Assembly: GCF_042139015.1 (NCBI RefSeq)
Contig: NZ_JBHIKY010000012.1
Coordinates: 57,561 to 121,560, forward strand
DNA: 64,000 bases
Direction of reading: 5' to 3'
DNA from: JBHIKY01 sp042139015
GTDB lineage: Bacteria > Bacillota > Bacilli > Bacillales > Marinococcaceae
How positions within the stretch are numbered: the stretch's first letter is position 1; each line of letters starts with the position of its first letter. Both the position numbers and the translations under genes were made by a program. The notes under the pieces are model-generated. The model made no database searches, was not told the origin of the DNA, and saw nothing but the letters and a program-made list of their open reading frames with translations. This document shows positions 33,844 to 42,054 of the stretch, in pieces.

Positions 33844-33972
33844 TGGATTCACCTTTTTTTGGAATTTGAAATTATGTTTATTTTATCACAGAGGGTGGAG
33901 TAGGAAAAAAGGAAAAAGGGCTGTTTTTAGGGTGTCAGTGATCTGCGTAATTTTCTGGACTTGGATTGGCGT

Positions 33973-34560
33973 GGTGGACAACAAGTGTCTGCGGTGGAAA
34001 CGGTGTGAGCGAAGCGGGAAAGGAGCCCGTAGACGGGAAATGCAAGCTGAAAAGGGGAAAACGCTGGCTGGAGGGGGAAATCGGATCAGTGCGGTGGAAA
34101 AGGCTATGGCTGCGAGGAAACAAGATGAGTTCGAGGGAAATCACTTGCTGATCCGGGGAAAGACCATCACGAGCGGTGGAAACGACGTAAGCGAAGCGGG
34201 AAAAGAGGACGCGTAGACGGGAAATGCAAGCTGAAAAGGGGAAAACGCTGGCTGGAGGGGGAAATCGGATTGGTGCGGTGGAAAAGCCTATGACTGCGGA
34301 GAAACAAGATGAGTTCGAGGGAAATCACTTGCTGTTCCGGGGAAACACCATCACGAGCGCTGGAAACGACGTAAGCGAAGCGGGAAAAGAGGACGCGTAG
34401 CCGGGAAATGCAAGCTGAAAAGGGGAAAACGCTGGCTGGAGGGGGAAATCGGATTGGTGCGGTGGAAAAGCCTATGACTGCGGAGAAACAAGATGAGTTC
34501 GAGGGAAATCACTTGCTGTTCCGGGGAAACACCATCACGAGCGCTGGGGAAAACTTGGTA
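33973..34560. repeat. TTTCC-phased array E, inverted, 184-bp higher-order repeat
   Basis: Here the plus strand carries GGAAA every 18-22 bp, so orientation is opposite to the other arrays. GGGAAATGCAAGCTG starts at 34035, 34219 and 34403, exactly 184 bp apart; each copy contains nine sub-units (21, 21, 20, 20, 20, 18, 22, 21, 21 bp). Copies two and three are nearly identical, so amplification is recent. It fills the gap between mntP and ywlE. No coding potential: open frames are repetitive and shared by no neighbours. Confidence 0.92.
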
Positions 34561-34681
34561 ATTTCAAGAGAAATAATTTGCTGCGTGACACGAAGCAATG
34601 GACGAATCTCATGAAGAATGGGGAATACTACAAAAGTGCTGCCGCAGCAAAAAGAATGTGCTGCCTGCTGCACATCCGGGG

Positions 34682-35221
34682 TTATAACATAAGCCGGATT
34701 CCGAAACAAAGTAATATAACGCCGCCAAGCATTTCGCTGTACCGGCCGAATATTGATTGAAAGCGGCTCCCTACTTTTAACCCGAACCATGTGAAAAATG
34801 CGCTCACGAGACCGAAAACGAGGAGCACTTTTAAAAGGCCTGCCTGCAGAATTCCAAGGGTGATGCCGATGGAAAAGCTGTCGATACTGACGAGCAGTGC
34901 GAATAAATAGAGCCCTGCACCTCTTGGGATGATTGCCACCTCTGCGTTCTCGTCTTTGCTGAGTCCGGCCCACACCATTTGCAGTCCTACGAGCAATAGC
35001 AGTGTGCCCCCGGCAAACAGCGCGAGTTTTTCGTAGGAGGACGCGATCCAACGTCCGCCATATAAGCCGATGCAGGGCATCAGCATGTGAAACAGGCCGA
35101 CAACACAGGCTGTCCGGACATATCTTACCCGTGCTCCTTTCATCGCAACAGCCAGTGACATTGAAAATGCATCCATGCTAAGAGCAAGTGCCATTGTGCT
35201 CAAAATAATCCAGCCGCCCAT
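34682..35221 (-). CDS. mntP: Manganese efflux pump MntP
   Basis: MntP exports Mn2+ across the cytoplasmic membrane. The 179-residue protein has six hydrophobic helices and the two conserved Asp-containing repeats, ALALSMDAFSMSLAVAM at the N-terminus and LVSIDSFSIGITLGI in the second half. I start at ATG 35221, 5-6 bp after AGGAGGAGA. B. subtilis ywlD is the counterpart. I looked for a yybP-ykoY manganese riboswitch upstream and did not see one. Confidence 0.9.
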   Translation of the reverse strand: MGGWIILSTMALALSMDAFSMSLAVAMKGARVRYVRTACVVGLFHMLMPCIGLYGGRWIASSYEKLALFAGGTLLLLVGLQMVWAGLSKDENAEVAIIPRGAGLYLFALLVSIDSFSIGITLGILQAGLLKVLLVFGLVSAFFTWFGLKVGSRFQSIFGRYSEMLGGVILLCFGIRLML

Positions 35222-35495
35222 CCGTCTCCTCCTTTCGGACATGCTTTTTAACTTTATGCGGAGGAGTATAGGAACATTCGCGGTTTGTTATCTTATGGAT
35301 TTCATATGTTTCTATCAACAGCTGCCTGCAGGGCTTCTGCCATTCTCACCAGTGTCCGGAGAACCGGCGGCGACCTTGTACCGTAACAACGCGGCCGTTT
35401 TTCATCGACTCAGAGTTGTCACCTTACACCGCCATCGACGAAATTTTATTTAAATCGTGTTACATTTTTTGAAAAAAATTAAGGAGGGAGCTGTC

Positions 35496-35801
35496 ATGGA
35501 AGGATATGGCCCAATGCTGTTCGCTGGATTTGCATCTTTCTTGCTGTCGTGTTTGTCTGCCTATTATTTATTTACATCTTTTCAGAAAAAATATTACTTG
35601 TATCTTCCTGCCGGCGGCTTTATTTTGATTGGAACCGCTCTGCTTATCTACAGTCAGATAGTGGGCGGCTGGGATGGAATCGGCTGGGTGTTTATCTCCA
35701 GCTTTGTGATGGCTGGAGCGGTAGCCGCCCTCCTGATTATCGCCATTGCCAGGCTGTTTATGGACTATTTCCATTCCTCCGGAGGCGGGGAGCAGTCTTG
35801 A
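35496..35801 (+). CDS. Three-helix membrane protein of unknown function
   Basis: The 101-residue protein begins MEGYGPMLFAGFASFLLSCL after AAGGAGGGAG and contains three to four hydrophobic helices (about 6-25, 34-52, 60-84), ending FHSSGGGEQS. It is one of the few plus-strand genes in the window and is convergent with tsaC, sharing a bidirectional terminator. I do not recognise a family. Confidence 0.6.
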   Translation: MEGYGPMLFAGFASFLLSCLSAYYLFTSFQKKYYLYLPAGGFILIGTALLIYSQIVGGWDGIGWVFISSFVMAGAVAALLIIAIARLFMDYFHSSGGGEQS

Positions 35802-35816
35802 CCGGCGGAAGGAAGT

Positions 35817-35852
35817 AGAAAAAGCAGAGCCGCCGTACAGCTCTGCTTTCAT
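35817..35852. terminator. Bidirectional terminator between the membrane gene and tsaC
   Basis: AAAGCAGAGC...GCTCTGCTTT stem with A and T runs on either side, between two convergent stop codons. Confidence 0.8.
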
Positions 35853-35859
35853 ATATCAT

Positions 35860-36906
35860 TCAGCGGCCGGATGCTGCTTTTTCCAGTCTGTTCATAATGG
35901 CTTCGCCAATGCCGCGTCGGGAAAAGGTTTCACACAAAATCACATCGGCTCCGCTTTCATCAGCGAGACGGAGCGATTCGTAAAGTCCGGAAGCGACCGT
36001 GATCAGATCGGTGCAGGAGCCGAGCGAAATAACGGTGTCCGCGCTGCCGTTCAATGCGTACTGGTGTTTATCAGTAGTAAGCACAGCGACATGGTCCCCT
36101 TTTTCCTGGTGTTGCCTTGCCAGGCTTTTCAATTCTGCAATGCCATTTTCAATAAGCACAAGTGGTGCCTCCGGGGCGTAATGGCGGTATTTCATGCCAG
36201 GAGCTTTCGGTGTTTCTGCTTTTTTCACTGCAGCCGTTTCCACATTCCCTTTCCCTGCGATCGTTTCAAGCTGCTCTTTCGTGACGCCGCCCGGTCGTAA
36301 AATCCAGACCTTGTCTCCGCTGCTGCAGTCAACCACGGTCGATTCCAGGCCGTAGCCGGACGTCCCGCTGTCTATGACACCGGCGATTTTACCATTGAGG
36401 TCATGCATGACATGCTCTGCTCTTGTAGGACTTGGCTTTCCAGATTGATTCGCACTCGGTGCGGCGATCGGCACGCCCGCCGCTTCTATTAAGGCAAGAG
36501 CCACAGGATGATCCGGCATTCGTACCGCAATCGTGGAAAGGCCGGCTGATACTTTTTCAGAAAGATTGTCCTTTTTGGGGACGATTAAAGTCAGCGGCCC
36601 AGGCCAAAAAGCCCCGGCGAGTTTTTTTGCGAGGTCAGGGACATTTTCTGAAAGCTCTTCTAATTGACTGACGGTGCTGATGTGGACAATTAACGGGTTA
36701 TCCACCGGTCGTCCTTTTGCAGCAAATATTCGTTCGATTGCCTTGTCGCTGCAGGCATTTCCGCCAAGCCCGTATACCGTTTCTGTCGGGAAAGCTACCA
36801 CCTCTCCGTCACTTATCCACACCCCTGCCTCTGTAATGACGGGGTGTACCTTTAATAATGGGTCATTGTTATCCACAGACCATCGTTTTGTATGTTTATA
36901 ACTCAT
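35860..36906 (-). CDS. ywlC: L-threonylcarbamoyladenylate synthase (TsaC/Sua5, YwlC)
   Basis: The enzyme makes threonylcarbamoyl-AMP from threonine, bicarbonate and ATP, the first step of the t6A37 tRNA modification. The 348-residue protein has the YrdC domain (VAFPTETVYGLGGNA at ~37-51, KGRPVDNPLIVHI, SANQSGKPSPT) followed by a C-terminal Sua5 domain (~220-345). Its N-terminal codons SVDNN coincide with a perfect DnaA box, part of the cluster spanning this gene and spoIIR. Confidence 0.94.
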   Translation of the reverse strand: MSYKHTKRWSVDNNDPLLKVHPVITEAGVWISDGEVVAFPTETVYGLGGNACSDKAIERIFAAKGRPVDNPLIVHISTVSQLEELSENVPDLAKKLAGAFWPGPLTLIVPKKDNLSEKVSAGLSTIAVRMPDHPVALALIEAAGVPIAAPSANQSGKPSPTRAEHVMHDLNGKIAGVIDSGTSGYGLESTVVDCSSGDKVWILRPGGVTKEQLETIAGKGNVETAAVKKAETPKAPGMKYRHYAPEAPLVLIENGIAELKSLARQHQEKGDHVAVLTTDKHQYALNGSADTVISLGSCTDLITVASGLYESLRLADESGADVILCETFSRRGIGEAIMNRLEKAASGR

Positions 36907-37441
36907 TATTTTCTCCTCCTGAAACCACTCGATTACCCTTACATATTATACGAATTTCATAGGTTTCCGGGCAAATAAAAAGTTATCCACTAAGATGGAA
37001 ATAACTGTGGATAACCATTTGTAACGACTGAAAAAAGCACCTATAAATTAATGAAAATTATTAATTTCCGAACCATTCTTTCCACTTCTCCACAACGAAA
37101 AAAGTATATGCGCTATCTTTATCCACAGTATCGCTGTTATTATCCACAGATTCTTCCTCTGCTTCTGCTTTTTCGTCTGCCGGAATAAAACATAACGGCG
37201 GAAATAACACGCACCACCAATTTTCTCCTTCGCCTTCGCCGATCGTAACAACGAGCGCTTCATACGTGCCTGCCGGGTATACGAGCGGTCCATACACACG
37301 CGTTGGAAATTCTACGTTTTCTTTTAGTTGGATGGTAAAGGAATGTGAAGCATTATTCTTCTGGAGCACGGAAGCGGTAATGCGCTCGAGCTCCGGCACG
37401 TGAGCTGCAATGCGCGCCCTCGCTTCTTCTTTTGTGGATAA
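36681..37441. promoter_or_regulatory. DnaA-box cluster across ywlC/spoIIR
   Basis: Perfect TTATCCACA boxes stand at 36813-36821, 36869-36877, 37119-37127 and 37140-37148 (plus) and 37006-37014 and 37433-37441 (minus). One-mismatch boxes stand at 36681-36689 (minus, TTGTCCACA), 36698-36706, 36983-36991 and 37086-37094. Ten boxes in 760 bp cannot be chance (about 0.006 perfect boxes expected on both strands). Several lie in coding sequence and give the SpoIIR tail its repeated VDN/VDK codons. Established work in B. subtilis describes DnaA-box clusters away from oriC, one of which I recall as being at ywlC. Confidence 0.85.
36974..37016 (-). terminator. Intrinsic terminator of spoIIR built from two DnaA boxes
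   Basis: GTTATCCAC and GTGGATAAC form a 9-bp stem; on the minus strand CTTTTTATTT follows. The two arms are the DnaA boxes at 36983 and 37006 in inverted orientation. Confidence 0.6.
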
Positions 37442-37666
37442 GTCACTGACAATCGTGCGGATTTCGGCGTTCACCTCATCACGGACCTCCCGTTTGATGA
37501 GCTGTTCTGCCGGAGAGTCATCGTGTGCAAGAATCCTCAGCCGCACGGCTTCCTCCGGGATCACCTCAGCTATTCCCGAGGATGCGGCCGCGTTCTGCTG
37601 CTGTTCCATATGAAGCCAGGAGATAAGTACAAGAAAAATAACATATATAAGTGCTTTGCTTCGCAT
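37061..37666 (-). CDS. spoIIR: Stage II sporulation protein R (SpoIIR)
   Basis: SpoIIR is secreted from the forespore and triggers SpoIIGA to process pro-sigma-E in the mother cell. The 201-residue protein has an N-terminal signal/anchor (about 5-19) and the family core IPEEAVRLRILAHDDSPAEQ and NWWCVLFPPLCF. The C-terminal ~30 residues are acidic. The gene follows prmC with a 76-bp gap. A sigma-F promoter was sought and not found. Confidence 0.93.
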   Translation of the reverse strand: MRSKALIYVIFLVLISWLHMEQQQNAAASSGIAEVIPEEAVRLRILAHDDSPAEQLIKREVRDEVNAEIRTIVSDLSTKEEARARIAAHVPELERITASVLQKNNASHSFTIQLKENVEFPTRVYGPLVYPAGTYEALVVTIGEGEGENWWCVLFPPLCFIPADEKAEAEEESVDNNSDTVDKDSAYTFFVVEKWKEWFGN

Positions 37667-37742
37667 GATAATGGCACCGCCCTTTCACCACTCAGTGTGG
37701 ACGGACCCCATCTTCTTTAAACGAAAAACCGCTCGACAACTT

Positions 37743-38606
37743 TCACCATCCGCGTTCGCAAAATACCATTCTGTCTTTCCCATTTATATCAAGCTTCACT
37801 TCTATGGCTGCCCCGGAAAGGTGCTCCGCGAGGATAGCAGCTACATCTTTCCCCTGCCCTGCGCCGACCTCAAATGCTGCGAGCCCTTTTTTCTTTAAAA
37901 GTTCAGGAAGGTCTTCCGCCATTTGCCGGTAACACGCTAAACCGTCGTCGTTTCCACCTACGAGTGCACGTTTTGGCTCATGATCCTTTACGAGAGTATC
38001 AAGCGTTTGCCAGTCTTTTTCCGGAATGTACGGAGGATTCGAAACGATAACATCGTAGCGGGTTTCTGTCTGCAGCAGCGGCTTTGTTAAATTCCCGTGA
38101 AGCATCGTGACAGCAGCGCCGAGTTTTTCAGCATTGGAAGCGGCAGTCCGAAGAGCTTCTTTCTCGACGTCGACTGCTGTTACATGAGAACCGGGAGCTT
38201 CCAGGGCGAGGGTGATTGCGATGGCTCCACTGCCCGTTCCGATATCGGCAATTCGTGCTCTGCGTCTCACGCGCTTATTCATCCACTGCAGAACACCGTG
38301 CACCAATTCTTCCGTTTCCTGACGAGGAATCAAGACGCCTTCATGGACGTCAAAGCGTCGTCCGAAAAACTCTTCTGCCCCAATTATATGCTGAATCGGG
38401 CGGCCCTCTCCATGCTCGATAATCGCCCTTTCAAAAAGCGTCCACACCTCCTCTGCAAGCGGATCACGCCGGGCCAGGTAAAAATCTGTCCAGCTTAATC
38501 CGAGAAGATGGCGCATCATTAAATCGGCTGCGCGGGGTTCTCGTTTTTTATCTATTAAAAAAGAAGAAGCCCAGTTCAGGGCTTCGAAAACGAAAGCTGG
38601 CTTCAT
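37743..38606 (-). CDS. prmC: Release-factor glutamine methyltransferase PrmC
   Basis: PrmC methylates the Gln of the GGQ motif in RF1/RF2. The 287-residue protein has the SAM-binding motif ADIGTGSGAIAITLA and the catalytic VSNPPYIPEKDW. Its start codon overlaps the prfA stop, indicating coupling with its substrate gene. Confidence 0.95.
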   Translation of the reverse strand: MKPAFVFEALNWASSFLIDKKREPRAADLMMRHLLGLSWTDFYLARRDPLAEEVWTLFERAIIEHGEGRPIQHIIGAEEFFGRRFDVHEGVLIPRQETEELVHGVLQWMNKRVRRRARIADIGTGSGAIAITLALEAPGSHVTAVDVEKEALRTAASNAEKLGAAVTMLHGNLTKPLLQTETRYDVIVSNPPYIPEKDWQTLDTLVKDHEPKRALVGGNDDGLACYRQMAEDLPELLKKKGLAAFEVGAGQGKDVAAILAEHLSGAAIEVKLDINGKDRMVFCERGW

Positions 38607-39679
38607 TACGCCTCTCCTGCTCTCTCCATCATTTCTGCCTGTTCTTCGACAATCAAGGATTCTATGATCGTATCCAGCTCCCCCTGCAGAATTTGATCAA
38701 GCTTCTGCAGCGTCAGTCCAATGCGGTGATCGGTGACACGGCTCTGTGGAAAGTTGTACGTGCGGATCCGCTCCGAGCGGTCCCCCGTTCCTACAGCTGA
38801 TTTTCGGTTTTCCGCATATTCAGCCTGCGCTTCCTGCTGGAACTTATCATAAATGCGGGCGCGCAGCACCTTCATAGCTTTATCCTTATTTTTGATCTGT
38901 GATTTTTCATCCTGGCACGACACGACGATACCGGTCGGCTCATGAGTCAGCCGCACAGCTGACATTGTTGTGTTGACGCTCTGGCCGCCGGGGCCGCTGG
39001 AGGCAAACGTGTCGACGCGGATATCTTTTTCATGTACATCGACTTCCACTTCCTCCGCTTCCGCGAGAACAGCCACTGTCGCGGTTGAGGTGTGAATGCG
39101 TCCTCCGGATTCTGTACTCGGTACCCGCTGGACCCGGTGCGCTCCGTTTTCGTATTTCATTTTAGAAAATGCGCCGGAGCCGTTGATCATGAAAATAATT
39201 TCCTTAAATCCGCCAAGCTCTGTCGGACTGGATTCAATAATTTCGGGTTTCCAGCCATTTTTTTCAGCATAACGGGAATACATCTTAAAGAGATCGCCTG
39301 CAAACAGAGCGGCCTCGTCTCCACCTGCTGCTCCGCGAATCTCTACGATCACGTTCTTATCGTCATTCGGATCCTTTGGAAGGAGGAGAATCTTCAGCTG
39401 TTCCTCGAGCGATTCTTTTTTTTCGGAAAGCTCTTCGATTTCTGCTTTCACCATCTCGTGCATCTCATCATCGAGATTGTCATCGAGCATCGATTTCGCA
39501 TCGGCCAGCTGCTCCGTTACTTCTTTGTACGTGCGGTATGTTTGTACGGTTTCTTCAATATTAGCTTGTTCCTTTGAGTAGTCCCGCAGCTTTTTGGAAT
39601 CATTAATAACATCCGGATCGCTTAACAGCCCGTTCAGCTGTTCATACCGATCCTCCACCGATTGTAAACGGTCTAACAC
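38606..39679 (-). CDS. prfA: Peptide chain release factor 1
   Basis: RF1 terminates translation at UAA and UAG. The 357-residue protein has the codon-recognition PxT motif as PST (187-189) and the catalytic GGQ at 231-233 in SSGPGGQSVNTT. The GTG start follows AGAGGTG by 7 bp. A near-consensus sigma-A promoter lies 37 bp upstream. Confidence 0.96.
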   Translation of the reverse strand: MLDRLQSVEDRYEQLNGLLSDPDVINDSKKLRDYSKEQANIEETVQTYRTYKEVTEQLADAKSMLDDNLDDEMHEMVKAEIEELSEKKESLEEQLKILLLPKDPNDDKNVIVEIRGAAGGDEAALFAGDLFKMYSRYAEKNGWKPEIIESSPTELGGFKEIIFMINGSGAFSKMKYENGAHRVQRVPSTESGGRIHTSTATVAVLAEAEEVEVDVHEKDIRVDTFASSGPGGQSVNTTMSAVRLTHEPTGIVVSCQDEKSQIKNKDKAMKVLRARIYDKFQQEAQAEYAENRKSAVGTGDRSERIRTYNFPQSRVTDHRIGLTLQKLDQILQGELDTIIESLIVEEQAEMMERAGEA

Positions 39680-39715
39680 AAGCGTTCACCTCTTTATGAG
39701 TTGCATAACATTCTA

Positions 39716-39744
39716 ATTATAGTATAACGTATACCTACCGTCAA
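39716..39744 (-). promoter_or_regulatory. Sigma-A promoter of prfA-prmC
   Basis: On the minus strand TTGACG (39739-39744), 17-bp spacer, TATAAT (39716-39721, perfect -10). Confidence 0.8.
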
Positions 39745-39791
39745 AGTGCGTCACTTTCGTATTTTTTCTATTCTTCTAAGGAGGTCAAAAC

Positions 39792-41120
39792 ATGCATTAT
39801 CTTATTATTGGCGGCGACGCCGCAGGAATGAGCGCTGCGATGCAGATTGTTCGAAATGATAAAAAGGCCCAGGTTACAACACTTGAAATGGGAAATATTT
39901 ACTCTTATGCTCAATGCGGCCTTCCATACATTATCAGCGGGGCTGTAAAAAGCACGGAGGACCTGATTGCCAGGGACGTGAAAACCTTTCGTGAAAAATA
40001 CGGCATTGATGCGCGTGTTTATCATGAGGCTGCGAGCGTTGACCCGGAGGCACAGCTCGTCCGCGGAATGAATCTGCGCGACAATAAAGCCTTCGAGATT
40101 TCCTACGATAAGCTGCTCATTGCGACCGGCGGTGCTCCGTTTCTTCCATCTTGGCCCGGTCGAGATCTAAGCGGTGTACATACGCTGAAAACCATTCCGG
40201 ACCTTGAAAATATCATGGACGATCTGCACGGCAAAAAAGACGTCACTATTATTGGAGGCGGCTACATCGGACTCGAGCTTGCCGAGAACCTGGTGGAAAA
40301 AGGAATTCATGTCCGCATGATTGAACGAAACAACCGCCTCGCCAAAATGTTCGATAAAGATATGGGTGAACTCATTCAAGCGGAAGCGGAGAAGCACGGC
40401 ATCGAGATCTGCTACGAAGAGCAGGTCGAGCTTATCGAAGGCACAGAGCGGGTAGAAGCTGTCGTTACCGATAAAAAACGTCATACCACCGATGCAGTGA
40501 TTGCCGCGACCGGCATCCGCCCGAATACGGAATTTTTAAAAGACACCGGGATCCACCTGTTCGATAATGGAGCGGTTCGGGTAAACAATTATTTGGAATC
40601 AAACGTGACAAACATTTATGCTGCAGGCGACTGCGCCACTCAGTATCATCGCATTAAGGAAAAGGATGATTATGTGCCGCTCGGAACGCATGCCAATAAA
40701 CAGGGCAGGGCTGCCGGTGTGAATATGGCCGGCGGCGTCAAAGCATTTCAAGGGATCGTCGGTACCGCGATTCTGAGATTTTTTGATCTCACACTCGCCC
40801 GCACTGGATTATCAGAAATGGAAGCGGCCGCAATGAATTTTCCTTACAGCACCGTCACCCATGAAGCGAGCCACATCGCCGGCTATTTTGAAAATAAAAA
40901 GAAGCTGCACATGAAAATTATTTACCGGACCGATACGGATATGATTATTGGCGGTCAGGTTATCGGTGAAGCGGGGGCCGACAAGCGCATAGACGTACTT
41001 GCGACCGCATTGTTCCACCGAATGAGCATTACAGATTTTGAGGACCTCGATCTGTCATATGCCCCGCCTTACAACGGGGTCTGGGATCCGCTTCAACAGA
41101 CTATCCGCCGCGCGAAATAG
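39792..41120 (+). CDS. CoA-disulfide reductase (FAD/NAD(P)H-dependent)
   Basis: The 442-residue flavoprotein belongs to the single-cysteine disulfide reductases; it keeps coenzyme A reduced, which matters in bacilli that use CoA and bacillithiol rather than glutathione. The FAD motif GGDAAGMSAA, the redox Cys42 in SYAQCGLPY, the NAD(P)H motif IIGGGYIGLELAENL and the second FAD motif IYAAGDCA are visible, together with the C-terminal dimerisation domain. No rhodanese domain is fused. It is transcribed divergently from prfA and an AAGGAGG site precedes the ATG. Confidence 0.88.
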   Translation: MHYLIIGGDAAGMSAAMQIVRNDKKAQVTTLEMGNIYSYAQCGLPYIISGAVKSTEDLIARDVKTFREKYGIDARVYHEAASVDPEAQLVRGMNLRDNKAFEISYDKLLIATGGAPFLPSWPGRDLSGVHTLKTIPDLENIMDDLHGKKDVTIIGGGYIGLELAENLVEKGIHVRMIERNNRLAKMFDKDMGELIQAEAEKHGIEICYEEQVELIEGTERVEAVVTDKKRHTTDAVIAATGIRPNTEFLKDTGIHLFDNGAVRVNNYLESNVTNIYAAGDCATQYHRIKEKDDYVPLGTHANKQGRAAGVNMAGGVKAFQGIVGTAILRFFDLTLARTGLSEMEAAAMNFPYSTVTHEASHIAGYFENKKKLHMKIIYRTDTDMIIGGQVIGEAGADKRIDVLATALFHRMSITDFEDLDLSYAPPYNGVWDPLQQTIRRAK

Positions 41121-41131
41121 AGTTTTTACAT

Positions 41132-41183
41132 GAAAAAAGAAGCCGTAGAGCAGAATGAGTGCTGCCCAGGCTTCCTTTTTTTC
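41132..41183. terminator. Bidirectional terminator between the reductase and anti-sigma genes
   Basis: GAAGCC...GGCTTC outer stem with an inner AGAGCAG/CTGC stem; T runs on both sides serve both convergent genes. Confidence 0.8.
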
Positions 41184-41196
41184 TTTAAACAAACGT

Positions 41197-42054
41197 TTAC
41201 TTCCACTGCCATTCATCATATATGACAGACTCGCGCGCGCCAATGCCTTCTGCCATTTCGCCCTGAGGGTGCTTATGCCACTCAATAAAGGTCCCGTCCT
41301 GTTCAAAGATCTCCACGACCTCTGTTTCTCCTTCTTCGTTCCTATAAATGGCCTGGTAGTCCGATGATTGAAGATTCTCCTGATCCTCGGTCGTATCGAG
41401 CGTATAGCCTTCCTCTTCCTGTCTATCCTGTATATCGGCTGCCACATCCTCAAGGGTCGTATCGTCTTCCCCGGATGCAGGATTAAGGATGAACGTCCAT
41501 GCCGGATCCTCCTGCAGCTCCTGGCCCTCTACAAATGCTGCATAAACGAGAATTGCTTCCCCGGCTTCGGTGGAGTCTGTTTCGATTTGAAAATACTGCG
41601 GGATATATGTTGTAAATGGAAACCCTGCTTCTTCTAAGAGCACAAATGTCTCTGTCTGTTCTGAGCCTTCTAATGAAAAAGTAATTTCTTTTTCCAGCGC
41701 TCTCGTAGATTCCTCCTGTTCCGGAGGCGTCTGCTCGTCAGTATCTTCTCCCTCATCGGCAAAAGGAGTAATTTCATCAGGTGCCTGCTCCTGCTCGGCG
41801 GCTTCCTGTTGATCACTCGGACCTCTTTCCGATTGCTCCTGCTCCGGGAACATGGCCGGCTGGCTGAGAAACAAAATCCCTCCAATGACTGCAGCGGCTG
41901 CTGTACCGGAAACCCAGCCTATATAAGAATACCGGCGCCGCTTACGCTTTGGGCTCTGCACATGCTCCCAAATTCGCTCCGGCGATGTTTCATCCGGCAG
42001 CTCTTCGTATTCTTTTCTCAACCGTTTGAGACGATCATCGAGCGAATTACTCAT
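41197..42054 (-). CDS. Probable membrane anti-sigma factor
   Basis: The 285-residue protein has a cytoplasmic N-terminus (~1-45) starting MSNSLDDRLKRLRKEYEELP, a single membrane helix at ~48-68, a Gln/Glu-rich linker and an extracytoplasmic domain (~120-285). The start ATG 42054 overlaps the end of the sigma gene, following its AGGTG. This layout and coupling identify it as the cognate anti-sigma of the ECF factor. No zinc HxxxCxxC motif is present, so regulation is not of the ZAS type. Confidence 0.75.
   Translation of the reverse strand: MSNSLDDRLKRLRKEYEELPDETSPERIWEHVQSPKRKRRRYSYIGWVSGTAAAAVIGGILFLSQPAMFPEQEQSERGPSDQQEAAEQEQAPDEITPFADEGEDTDEQTPPEQEESTRALEKEITFSLEGSEQTETFVLLEEAGFPFTTYIPQYFQIETDSTEAGEAILVYAAFVEGQELQEDPAWTFILNPASGEDDTTLEDVAADIQDRQEEEGYTLDTTEDQENLQSSDYQAIYRNEEGETEVVEIFEQDGTFIEWHKHPQGEMAEGIGARESVIYDEWQWK

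Noticed and set aside
33809..34216. Plus-strand frame across array E
   Set aside because: Composed of GGAAA units only; no ribosome site and no homology.
35222..35495. yybP-ykoY manganese riboswitch upstream of mntP
   Set aside because: The conserved riboswitch core could not be found on the minus strand.
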